Made by a program: the position numbers and the translations under genes. A model generated the notes under the pieces. The model was not told where the DNA came from. It ran no database searches and saw only the letters and a program-made list of their open reading frames with translations. Source: JBPYCR01 sp051846935 (lineage in GTDB: Bacteria > Bacillota > Bacilli > Bacillales > Amphibacillaceae). Taken from it: a stretch of 44,385 nucleotides of DNA. Of this stretch, positions 1 to 7,206 are shown one piece after another; positions within the stretch are counted from its first letter, which is position 1; each line of letters starts with the position of its first letter. Location of the stretch: positions 1-44,385 of the forward strand of contig NZ_JBPYCS010000021.1 in assembly GCF_051846935.1 (NCBI RefSeq), given 5' to 3'.

Positions 1-301
1 TAAAAGAAGGGAATTTATGATTTAATAATGTTGATGGGAAAACATTTAAAAATAAAGAACCTTCTTTTTTTGTAAAACCTGCTGTTTGGTAGGTGAGAAT
101 GGCTTTATAAATGGACCGCGAATCCAATTTATAAAGCCGTTTTCTACTTTTTGCACGTTTAAATAAAAATTCTGTGCTTTCCAACTTTTTATGCCTAAGT
201 AATCCTTCGTATCCTTTAATAGTCCCCTCCTTCAAGTCGAAAATTGGCTGATAATGATGTAAAAAGGATTCGTTGTTCGACATTAATTGTTCAACAGACA
301 A
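1..301 (-). CDS. EAL-domain protein, N-terminal part (runs off the left edge)
   Basis: The reading frame starts with TTG at 301, preceded at about 8 nt by GGGAGGGG; the first in-frame ATG, codon 7, is too far from that site. About 100 codons are visible. Residues 14-35 contain YQPIFDLKEG and GYEGLLR, the start of an EAL domain (the family usually reads QPIVDL...GYEALLR). LFLNVFPSTL further on matches the next conserved strand. The family hydrolyses c-di-GMP to pGpG or, when degenerate, only binds it; the catalytic residues beyond the first Glu lie outside the window. No GGDEF, PAS or membrane segment precedes the domain, so this may be a stand-alone EAL protein. The mRNA leader is a c-di-GMP riboswitch (see 366-441). 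Confidence 0.85.
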   Translation of the reverse strand, partial: MSVEQLMSNNESFLHHYQPIFDLKEGTIKGYEGLLRHKKLESTEFLFKRAKSRKRLYKLDSRSIYKAILTYQTAGFTKKEGSLFLNVFPSTLLNHKFPSF

Positions 302-321
302 CGTATTATCCCCTCCCTAAA

Positions 322-353
322 TAAAAAAATGCTATGCCAAAAATAGGGCATAG
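322..353 (-). terminator. Intrinsic terminator of the c-di-GMP riboswitch
   Basis: On the minus strand CTATGCC (353-347) pairs with GGCATAG (338-332), followed by a run of T at 330-322. It lies between the aptamer and the EAL start codon, so it can stop transcription before the gene. Its 3' arm with the loop (TTTTTGGCA, 343-335) is also complementary over 9 nt to TGCCAAAAA at 372-364, which overlaps the closing stem of the aptamer. That gives a mutually exclusive antiterminator. Confidence 0.85.
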
Positions 354-365
354 ACATCCTGTGTT

Positions 366-441
366 TTTGGCAACCCGGCTACCATAGTCAATGACCTTAG
401 GCCCGAAGCTTTGCGTCCTTGTCTTTCAACAAGTTTGCCTT
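366..441 (-). promoter_or_regulatory. Class-I c-di-GMP riboswitch (GEMM-I)
   Basis: Read on the minus strand, the segment shows the GEMM-I landmarks in order. GGCAAAC is the 5' side of P1. A stem is capped by a GAAA tetraloop (CTTGT-TGAAAG-ACAAG). Then come GACGCAAAGC, GGGCCTAAGG, the tetraloop receptor and ATGGTAGCC, and finally GGGTTGCC closing P1. These are the known ligand-binding and tertiary-contact elements. The expression platform is the terminator at 322-353. Because the 3' P1 strand overlaps the antiterminator strand, ligand binding should free the terminator, predicting an OFF switch. Confidence 0.95.
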
Positions 442-468
442 TTCATAATATTTAAATTATATAGGTCT

Positions 469-497
469 ATAATACTACAAAATACGCTATTTGACAA
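469..497 (-). promoter_or_regulatory. Sigma-A promoter of the riboswitch/EAL transcript
   Basis: Minus strand: -35 TTGTCA (497-492), 17-bp spacer, -10 TATTAT (474-469). Transcription would start about 20 nt before the aptamer, as expected for a riboswitch leader. Confidence 0.75.
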
Positions 498-637
498 TAA
501 ATAATGTCGAAAAAAGGGCATTAAGTACTATGGTTCGGCTCGTTCATTAAGGATTTTAGCTTTATACAAACATAATTAATTAAAGGAGTAATAACTGATT
601 TAGTTTATCACCCTATTCAACGATCATCAACATAATT

Positions 638-664
638 GTTTTACCTCCTTCCCAAATAGGGTAT
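638..664 (+). promoter_or_regulatory. Candidate sigma-B (general stress) promoter
   Basis: GTTTTA (638-643), 15-bp spacer, GGGTAT (659-664). The B. subtilis sigma-B consensus is GTTTAA-N12-15-GGGTAT, so the -10 is perfect and the -35 differs at one tolerated position. The predicted start, near 671, leaves a leader of about 30 nt before the start codon at 702. Confidence 0.6.
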
Positions 665-701
665 ATATTTTTTGATATCGAATGTGATGGGGAGGAGGAA
701 T

Positions 702-1838
702 ATGAAAAGGATAACGATTGGTATTATAGCCTCTCCAGATTTACCTGCACAAATAGCAGGTAATCTAGTTGAGAAATTGCCTGAAGCACTTGAAAAGTAT
801 GTTGATGTAAATGTTTCGTGGAAAATTAATGTGGACGTTGACCCACTAACAGGTGCTGCGGAATACATTAGCGAGGTTTTTGATAAAGCGGTTTCCTTAA
901 AAGAAGAGAATCAATGGGATTATGTAATTTGTTTAACGGATTTGCCGAGCTTCTCTGGAAAAAAGGTCGTAACAGCTGATGCCCGTATGGAAAATAAAGT
1001 TGCGTTGATTTCTTTACCTGCATTTGGGGCATTTCCGCTAAAAAGTCGGGTGAAGAAGGCATTCATATTTCTCATAGATGAATTGTATTCCTTTGAGGAA
1101 GTACAGGCTGCTTCTAGAACAGTAGCATTAGAAGAAAATCACCTCCAATTATCTAGTTTAAAATGGCGTTTTTTGTTTTCAAAAATTCGCCGAATCTCTC
1201 TAAAAACCAACAAATACTTAGACGTACGGTTCGTTTTGCAATCGCGCATTATAGGCTGGTTACGCGTATTGTTTGGAATGACCTTCGCCAATCGCCCTTG
1301 GACAGCTCTCGTTTCATTTAAAAAGGTAATTACTTTAGCTTTTGCGACAGGTGCATATATTTCAATCTTTTCAACTCCATGGGAATTAAGTGTTGAATAT
1401 ACAGCCGTTCGTTTTATTCTACTAATGGTCTCCTCCATTGTAAGCATGGTCGTCTGGATTATTTTTGCACATAATTTGTGGGAAAAACCATCAAAAAGAG
1501 GAAAAACCGAGCTCCGGAAATTATATAACATAACGACTGTGCTAACATTATTCGTCATTGTGACGATTAATTACTTCGTGTTATTCGGATTGTTTTTAGT
1601 TGCGCTGTCTATATTCGTCCCACCGTCTTTATTTGATGCATGGACAAATTTGCAAGGGGAGCCGAATCTTGTCGATTATTTTCGACTTGCCTGGTTAATC
1701 ACCTCGCTTGGAACGTTAGCTGGTGCAATTGGTGCCACCGGTGAGCAGGAGAGCAGAATTCGTCATATAACGTATTCCTATAGACAGCATAACCGGTATT
1801 ATGAAATAGAAGATAGAAAAACAAATAATGCAAATTGA
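702..1838 (+). CDS. Membrane protein of unknown function, tandem paralogue 1
   Basis: This 378-residue protein is not assigned to a characterised family. The ATG at 702 is chosen because GGGGAGGAGG (689-698) lies directly before it; an upstream TTG at 672 would overlap that site. The N-terminal ~150 residues are predicted soluble and start with KRITIGIIASPDLP, a beta-strand and loop. After a basic amphipathic region (RIIGWLRVLFGMTFANRP) there are about four membrane segments in the C-terminal half. The next gene is clearly paralogous: both share GMxFANRP, the FATGA segment, IIxAHxLWExP and a C-terminal AxAIGA...RIR..TY.YRQ. It probably sits in a two-gene operon under sigma-B. A cytosolic sensing or folding domain on a membrane anchor is possible but is only inference. 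Confidence 0.85.
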   Translation: MKRITIGIIASPDLPAQIAGNLVEKLPEALEKYVDVNVSWKINVDVDPLTGAAEYISEVFDKAVSLKEENQWDYVICLTDLPSFSGKKVVTADARMENKVALISLPAFGAFPLKSRVKKAFIFLIDELYSFEEVQAASRTVALEENHLQLSSLKWRFLFSKIRRISLKTNKYLDVRFVLQSRIIGWLRVLFGMTFANRPWTALVSFKKVITLAFATGAYISIFSTPWELSVEYTAVRFILLMVSSIVSMVVWIIFAHNLWEKPSKRGKTELRKLYNITTVLTLFVIVTINYFVLFGLFLVALSIFVPPSLFDAWTNLQGEPNLVDYFRLAWLITSLGTLAGAIGATGEQESRIRHITYSYRQHNRYYEIEDRKTNNAN

Positions 1839-1879
1839 GTGAGCCGTTTTTAGGATATAGAGGAAAGAGGGTAGTCACT

Positions 1880-2971
1880 GTGCAAAAAAATCTAACAATC
1901 GGGCTAATCACTGCACCTGGATTGGCAACAGATGTCGCTAATACTTTGATGGATAACCTTCCGGAAGCACTCTCTAATTCAACCGATCAACAACTAAGCT
2001 TTAATATAGAAAATTGCGTTAACTCCACGGTAGGGGCAGTAGAAAATAAAAACGATATATTTTCTGAAACATATTCTTACGTATCGGATAAAAACTTGGA
2101 TTTTGCTATTACAATTACGGACTTCCCACTAATTGACAACGGCAAGGTGATTACATGTGATATTCATCCAAAAGAGCGTGCAGCTATTTTATCTTTGCCG
2201 GCACTTGGTTGGATTCTAACGACTGAAAAGGTGCGTACTACGATTATTCAAATTGTTACCGTATTAAGTAACGACATTTACTCTGAAAACGCTTCTGAAA
2301 CGAGCGACCAAGCTATTGATCGTGCCCGGAAAATTACGAAGTGGCTTAAGTATACAGGAGAAAACGAAAATAACCATATAAAAGGAATGCTCCGCTCTAA
2401 ATTAATAGGAAAGCTACGCTTGCTGTTAGGAATGGCCTTTGCAAATCGTCCGGTTCAAATTATGTCAAGCTTATCGAATGTTATAGCAATCGCCTTTACG
2501 ACAGGTGCATTTGGAATGATTTTTACTACGATGTGGAAATTAAGTGATGTATTTTCGTGGTATCGCCTTTCCGGGTTAACCATTTCAGCAATTATGGCGA
2601 TGGTTTTTTGGATTATTATTGCCCACAGCTTGTGGGAACGCCCGGCACATTATGAGGAAAAAAAACTGCATCAGCTGTACAATCTAGCAACCATTCTCAC
2701 ACTGCTTATTGCAGTTATTGCATATTATATCGCATTATATATTATTTTTTTAATCACCGCTTTTATTCTAATTCCTCCAGGATTATTTGCGACGGTGCTT
2801 GAATTGGATAATGGTACAAGCATTACACAATATATGCGAATTGCGTGGTTTGCCACCTCTATTTCTACTTTTGCAAGTGCGATAGGGGCTGGTCTAGAGG
2901 ACGAAGAGCGCATTCGAGAAACGACATACGGCTATCGGCAATACTGGCGATTTAAAGAAAAGGAGAATTAA
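1880..2971 (+). CDS. Membrane protein of unknown function, tandem paralogue 2
   Basis: A 363-residue paralogue of the preceding gene. The GTG at 1880 is preferred: AGAGGG lies 8 nt upstream, and the protein then begins MQKNLTIGLITAPGL, matching MKRITIGIIASPDL of paralogue 1. A TTG at 1835 overlaps the upstream stop but has no ribosome binding site. The layout is the same: a soluble N-terminal domain, then about four membrane segments from residue ~190, ending with a conserved IGAGLEDEERIRETTYGYRQYWR-type tail. The 41-nt gap and same strand suggest co-transcription. The pair may form a heteromer. No catalytic motif is recognisable. Confidence 0.85.
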   Translation: MQKNLTIGLITAPGLATDVANTLMDNLPEALSNSTDQQLSFNIENCVNSTVGAVENKNDIFSETYSYVSDKNLDFAITITDFPLIDNGKVITCDIHPKERAAILSLPALGWILTTEKVRTTIIQIVTVLSNDIYSENASETSDQAIDRARKITKWLKYTGENENNHIKGMLRSKLIGKLRLLLGMAFANRPVQIMSSLSNVIAIAFTTGAFGMIFTTMWKLSDVFSWYRLSGLTISAIMAMVFWIIIAHSLWERPAHYEEKKLHQLYNLATILTLLIAVIAYYIALYIIFLITAFILIPPGLFATVLELDNGTSITQYMRIAWFATSISTFASAIGAGLEDEERIRETTYGYRQYWRFKEKEN

Positions 2972-3140
2972 CGCCTATCTTTCTCCGTTTGGAGGAAGTT
3001 AAAAGCATTCATTCGATTGTTAAAAATTTCCAGCGTTCATTATACCTTTACGCTCGATCGGATAAATTTCTATATTGTATAATAAATAGTGCTCGTTACA
3101 AGCATCGGGGTTCATTTACAACATGAAGGGAGCATGTGTA

Positions 3141-4175
3141 ATGCGTATATTTGACTTACATTCCGATATATTTACAGATATTGCACAGCGAAAATTGGCT
3201 GGTGAAAAGGATGTATTTGATCGAATTCATTATCCGAAGTTAAAAAAAGGCGGCGTTGACACGCTTTTTTGCGTTTTTTGGGTTGAAGGGATATACAAGC
3301 ATAATCCATATGAACGATTTCAATCGGTATTTACGCACGTTTTGGAGGACTTAAAACATTCCAAGCACGCGTTTGTATGCGATCCACATGTGCCGCTTGA
3401 GGAACAGGAAGTGCCTGGAAAGATTCGTATATTGCTTGGTTTAGAAGGGCTGTCGTTTATACAAGGATGGAGAGGTGCGTCAATACGTACAAAAATTGAA
3501 AATGCCTTCCACGATTTGCAGGCTGATCGTGTTCATCACGCTATATTTGTGTGGAATGAACATAATTTTCTTTGTACGGGTACAGGCGCAACGTCTAATC
3601 AAGCGAAAGGGCTAACAGAAATGGGCGAGGTGGCAGTTCGAGAGGCAAATAAACGCAAATATTTGTTAGATGTTTCTCATTTAGATGTGGCCAGTTTTTG
3701 GGATATGTATCGCTTGAGTCAATTGCCACTATTTGCTTCGCACAGTAATGCAAAAGCGGTATGTGATCATGAACGGAATTTAACCGATGAACAAATAAAA
3801 GCAATCGCGGAAAAAGGCGGCATTATCGGATTGAATGCGCATGCAGATTTTGTTGATAAGCATGATCCAACCGTTGATTGTTTTATAGATCATGCAATTT
3901 ACATAACCGATCTTGTTGGGTATGAGCATGTAGCATTTGGGTTTGACTTTTTGGACTATATGCAATCGTATGACCTTGGGGGAAATTTAGTAAACGCTTT
4001 TACGAAAGGATTGGAGGATGTTAGCAAAGTACCTGAATTACTTGTTCGAATGCAGGAGAGAGGGTTTACGGAACAAGAAGTACAGGCTATATGCTTTCAT
4101 AATGCGTTTCGCTTTATAAGTCGTTATTTCAACCCAATAAGCAATGAACATAAACGTTTAGAAGACGTACTATAG
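3141..4175 (+). CDS. Membrane dipeptidase family (peptidase M19)
   Basis: The product is 344 residues and its family hydrolyses dipeptides, often with a D-residue at the C-terminal position, using a binuclear zinc centre. The zinc-ligand pattern is visible: H7 and D9 in DLHSD, E102 in LGLEGLS, H180 in DVSHLD and H201 in SHSNA, followed by the hallmark HERNLTDEQI and GGIIGLN. The length matches bacterial M19 enzymes. The ATG at 3141 has AAGGGAG 8 nt upstream; the ATG at 3123 lies before that site. No signal peptide is present, so it is probably cytosolic. It is followed after 12 nt by a DUF819 transporter, suggesting import or export of the dipeptide substrate or product. Confidence in the family is high; the substrate is unknown. 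Confidence 0.92.
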   Translation: MRIFDLHSDIFTDIAQRKLAGEKDVFDRIHYPKLKKGGVDTLFCVFWVEGIYKHNPYERFQSVFTHVLEDLKHSKHAFVCDPHVPLEEQEVPGKIRILLGLEGLSFIQGWRGASIRTKIENAFHDLQADRVHHAIFVWNEHNFLCTGTGATSNQAKGLTEMGEVAVREANKRKYLLDVSHLDVASFWDMYRLSQLPLFASHSNAKAVCDHERNLTDEQIKAIAEKGGIIGLNAHADFVDKHDPTVDCFIDHAIYITDLVGYEHVAFGFDFLDYMQSYDLGGNLVNAFTKGLEDVSKVPELLVRMQERGFTEQEVQAICFHNAFRFISRYFNPISNEHKRLEDVL

Positions 4176-4187
4176 GAGGGTGCAATT

Positions 4188-5414
4188 ATGCAGGGAACGT
4201 TAATCCAACCAGATGATACGTTAACGTTGTGGGGAATACTAATCGTTGTAGCTTCCCTCAGTATTTATTTAGAACAGCGATTTCGCTGGGCATCAAAGAT
4301 TTCCGGTGCAATTATAGCGTTACTCGGTGCAATTATTTTATCGAATACAAATATTATCCCGACTGAATCCAATGTGTACGATGCCGTATGGGGAGTCATC
4401 GTTCCTTTAGCTATTCCACTCCTGCTATTTCATGTCAATATAAAAAAGATATGGCAAGAAGGCGGAAAGCTACTCATCATTTTCTTTATTAGCTCGGTCG
4501 GTACAGTTATAGGGACAATTGTCAGTTTCTTTCTGCTTAAAGACCATATTCCTCATTTAGAAAAAATCGGAGCGATGATGAGTGGCTCATATACCGGTGG
4601 TGGTGTTAATTTCGCAGCATTGAGTGCAAAGTTTGAAACACCTGGTGAAATGGTTTCGGCTGCTGTTGTTGCCGATAACTTAATGATGGCGATTTATTTT
4701 GTGATCTTAATGATTATCCCGACAATTTCCTTTTTCAGAAAGGGCTATCCGACACCGCATATCGAAAAGGTCGAGAGAGGAATTGGCAATACAGATGGTA
4801 AGACTCTAGCAGACGGCTTTTGGAAGCGGAAGGACATTTCATTAAAGGATATAGCTATGTCCGTCGGTACGGCATATCTACTTGTTATTATTTCATTCAA
4901 GCTCGCAGCGTTTATCGGGAACGTGCTTCCATCTGGCGAAAATACTCCATTTGTACTCAATGTTATTCATGGTCTACTTGGAGATAAATATTTAATGCTA
5001 ACTACAATTACGTTTATTCTGCTTTACTTGTTTCCATCTTATTTCGAACGTATACATGGGAGCCAAGAAATTGGGACGTTTCTTATTTACATTTTCTTCG
5101 TCGTTATTGGTGTACCAGCGTCAATACCGTTAATTGTTAATAATGCACCATTGCTTTTAGTGTTCGTTTTCATCATTGTCGCTCTAAATATGATTGTTTC
5201 ACTTACTGCAGCTAAGCTTCTAAAATACAATTTGGAGGATGTACTCATTGCGAGTAATGCGAACATCGGAGGGCCAACAACCGCTGCTGCTATGGCGATT
5301 GCTAAAGGATGGAAGGATCTGGTAGGACCAATTTTAGTTGTTGGAACATTAGGTTATATTGTAGGGAATTATATTGGTACATTGCTTGGCTTTTGGTTTG
5401 CTAGTGTAATGTAA
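4188..5414 (+). CDS. DUF819 family integral membrane protein (YjcL-like)
   Basis: A 408-residue polytopic protein with about ten membrane segments. Glycine- and alanine-rich helices such as GAMMSGSYTGGGVNFAAL and ASNANIGGPTTAAAMA are typical of DUF819, related in fold to two-repeat secondary transporters. ATG 4188 has AGGAGG about 9 nt upstream, and the gene starts 12 nt after the dipeptidase stop, so it is probably the second gene of that operon. DUF819 genes are often found beside dipeptidases or dipeptide epimerases, so a role in transport of dipeptides or their amino acids is a reasonable guess, not demonstrated. A terminator lies at 5571-5625. Confidence 0.9.
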   Translation: MQGTLIQPDDTLTLWGILIVVASLSIYLEQRFRWASKISGAIIALLGAIILSNTNIIPTESNVYDAVWGVIVPLAIPLLLFHVNIKKIWQEGGKLLIIFFISSVGTVIGTIVSFFLLKDHIPHLEKIGAMMSGSYTGGGVNFAALSAKFETPGEMVSAAVVADNLMMAIYFVILMIIPTISFFRKGYPTPHIEKVERGIGNTDGKTLADGFWKRKDISLKDIAMSVGTAYLLVIISFKLAAFIGNVLPSGENTPFVLNVIHGLLGDKYLMLTTITFILLYLFPSYFERIHGSQEIGTFLIYIFFVVIGVPASIPLIVNNAPLLLVFVFIIVALNMIVSLTAAKLLKYNLEDVLIASNANIGGPTTAAAMAIAKGWKDLVGPILVVGTLGYIVGNYIGTLLGFWFASVM

Positions 5415-5570
5415 AATGGGGGTGCTTTTACGATGCATTTGTAAGGCTCGGGGCGCGTACATGAATATATGTGATTAAAAGCGTAGGAGGCTTGAAAGGG
5501 AAAAAAGACGATGAAGCCTTGTTAATAATATAAAATATATGATTTTTACATTAAAAAAGTGGATAAATTG

Positions 5571-5625
5571 AACGGTACTCCTGTTGTTAAATTTTAACAG
5601 CGAGGGAGTACCGTTTGTATTTTTA
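5571..5625 (+). terminator. Rho-independent terminator after the dipeptidase/DUF819 operon
   Basis: AACGGTACTCC (5571-5581) pairs perfectly with GGAGTACCGTT (5605-5615); a smaller CTGTT/AACAG hairpin lies in the loop and TGTATTTTT follows. It is 155 nt beyond the DUF819 stop. The rest of 5415-5869 holds no convincing gene; a 63-codon open frame at 5584 starts inside this hairpin and has no ribosome binding site. Confidence 0.75.
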
Positions 5626-5869
5626 GGAACTTGTTGTACCGCTTTGGGTATTTGGAAAAAGAAAAGACTTTTTGTTGTTCGGTTTCTCGTATGTTGTATA
5701 GGGGAATATGTACTATTGGCTGAAAGAAATGTACATCTATTTTTAATTCACGAAGCGTGTTGCTTTTTCTATTAACCGTTTTTCGAGTAGGTCACCTTCT
5801 ATAGAAAAGTAGTTGGTTACCGAATAGTAAGCTGTAAACGAACGTCAAACGATAATAGGAGGAACTAGG

Positions 5870-6763
5870 ATGCTACAAATAAATAGAGCATTGTTACTAT
5901 ACAATGGAAATGCTGGTGCGCAAACTGTTGAGAAAAAATTAGCACAGACGTTGCCAATATTGTCGCAAGGCATTAAAGAGTTAACCGTCATCCAAACACA
6001 TAGCTTGGATGAGTTAAAGGAGGTGTGCAAAGAGTGGGCGACTGCAATTGATGTATTAATTGTGCTCGGTGGAGATGGAACGGTGCATGCTGTTATCAAT
6101 TGTATAGCCGGCTTGGATATAAGACCAGCGATCGCCCTATTACCCGGTGGTACTTCAAATGATTTTAGCAGAACGTTACGAATGCCACAAAATTTAAAGG
6201 CAGCAGCGCAGTCGATTATAAATGGTACGCTTCAAAATGTAGATGTTTGCCATGCAAATCAAAATTATTTTCTGAACTTTTGGGGAATCGGTCTCGTTAC
6301 GGAAGCATCAAAGAACATTGATGAGGCTCAAAAAAATAATCTAGGTGTGCTAAGTTATTTTATTAGTTCATTAAAATCAATTCGTCAGACAAAAGCTTTT
6401 TCATATCGTTTAAAAGCAAACGGAAAAGCGTATGCTGGAGAAGCAATTTTAATTTTCGTATTAAATGGTCGGTATATCGGAACGAAAGAAGTACCTATAA
6501 ATAATTTATCACCACAAGATGGGAAAGCAGATGTATTAATAATAAAAAACTCAAACCTCGAGTCGCTACGGGAACTATTTGCATTGAACAATCAACATGG
6601 TCATCGTGAAGAGCTGGAGGCTTTAGAACATTTTCAAGCTGAAGAGATAGAGATAGAGACCAATTCAGTTGAAGAAGCGGATATGGATGGGGAAATATAT
6701 ACATCAACCCCTGCTTCAATCGCTGTAATTCCAAGTCACTTAAGGATGATATATGGAAAATGA
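5870..6763 (+). CDS. Diacylglycerol/sphingosine-kinase-like lipid kinase family protein
   Basis: 297 residues. The nucleotide-binding motif GGDGT is at 67-71, preceded by the hydrophobic strand DVLIVL, and PGGTSNDF is at 92-99. Both are hallmarks of the DagK/YegS/BmrU fold. The C-terminal beta-sandwich includes LNGRYIGTKEVPINNLSPQDGKADVLII and a final SHLRMIYGK. The family phosphorylates diacylglycerol or other lipid alcohols at the membrane face using ATP. ATG 5870 is supported by AGGAGG at 5857-5862. The C-terminal region (residues ~255-275) is unusually acidic (EEIEIETNSVEEADMDGE). The gene stands alone. Bacilli carry several paralogues (DgkB, YtlR, BmrU), so the exact substrate cannot be assigned. 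Confidence 0.9.
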   Translation: MLQINRALLLYNGNAGAQTVEKKLAQTLPILSQGIKELTVIQTHSLDELKEVCKEWATAIDVLIVLGGDGTVHAVINCIAGLDIRPAIALLPGGTSNDFSRTLRMPQNLKAAAQSIINGTLQNVDVCHANQNYFLNFWGIGLVTEASKNIDEAQKNNLGVLSYFISSLKSIRQTKAFSYRLKANGKAYAGEAILIFVLNGRYIGTKEVPINNLSPQDGKADVLIIKNSNLESLRELFALNNQHGHREELEALEHFQAEEIEIETNSVEEADMDGEIYTSTPASIAVIPSHLRMIYGK

Positions 6764-6789
6764 AATCGGATTTATCACAGTAAATTTTC

Positions 6790-6900
6790 GGTCTTTGAAA
6801 AGGTGCCTCCTTTTGCGTACTGTGGGGTCTCACCGATCTCTTTCCTTCTGCTGAAGCCACGCATACCCATTCGCTACGGAATAGGAGCCTTCCTTACTTT
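6790..6900 (-). repeat. Degraded Bacillaceae-type intergenic repeat
   Basis: On the minus strand the segment reads GAAAGAGATCGGTGAGACCC followed by CACAG, CGCAAAAGGAGG and CACC. This resembles the palindromic intergenic repeats of Bacillaceae (GGTGAGACCCC...GAGGAGGCTCACC). The second arm is eroded. Assignment is by pattern memory only. The rest of 6764-7142 shows no gene: a 68-codon frame at 6928 has no ribosome binding site and atypical composition. Confidence 0.4.
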
Positions 6901-7142
6901 CCAAAAGCTAATCCAAAACATAAAAAAATGAAGGGATATTCCATTTTATGTCGAAATAAGGAATATCGTACAATTATACAAAAATATGTAAGTGGGAAAT
7001 TTGCTTGTGCTCTTGTATTGAAAAAAGTACAGGGGCATGCTTCGTGTTTTTATAAGCAATGTAAGTACAGCTTCAATTTTAAATCTCCTTGCATAAAGAT
7101 TATTTTGCTGTTCGATTTCCAATTACTTGTTTAATAGATCAA

Positions 7143-7171
7143 TTGTCATTGTTAATGGCAGGCAATACGAT
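7143..7171 (+). promoter_or_regulatory. Candidate sigma-A promoter of the hybrid histidine kinase
   Basis: TTGTCA (7143-7148), 17-bp spacer, TACGAT (7166-7171). The start would be ~7178, leaving a short leader with AAAAGGGGAG at 7191-7200 before GTG 7207. The -10 matches only 4 of 6. Confidence 0.45.
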
Positions 7172-7206
7172 CAAGCGCAAGAAGTGTAGGAAAAGGGGAG
7201 CATTCA

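Noticed and set aside
611..648. Minus-strand AAGGAGGT followed by ATG and a 6-codon frame (MLMIVE)
   Set aside because: The apparent ribosome site is the complement of the spacer of the sigma-B promoter; the frame is too short to support.
2972..3010. CTTTCTCC-GTTT-GGAGGAAG hairpin after the tandem membrane genes
   Set aside because: No T run follows on either strand, so it was not called a terminator.
5584..5775. 63-codon plus-strand frame
   Set aside because: It begins inside a terminator hairpin, has no ribosome site and has atypical composition.
6928..7134. 68-codon plus-strand frame
   Set aside because: No ribosome site, no family resemblance, and composition of AT-rich spacer DNA.
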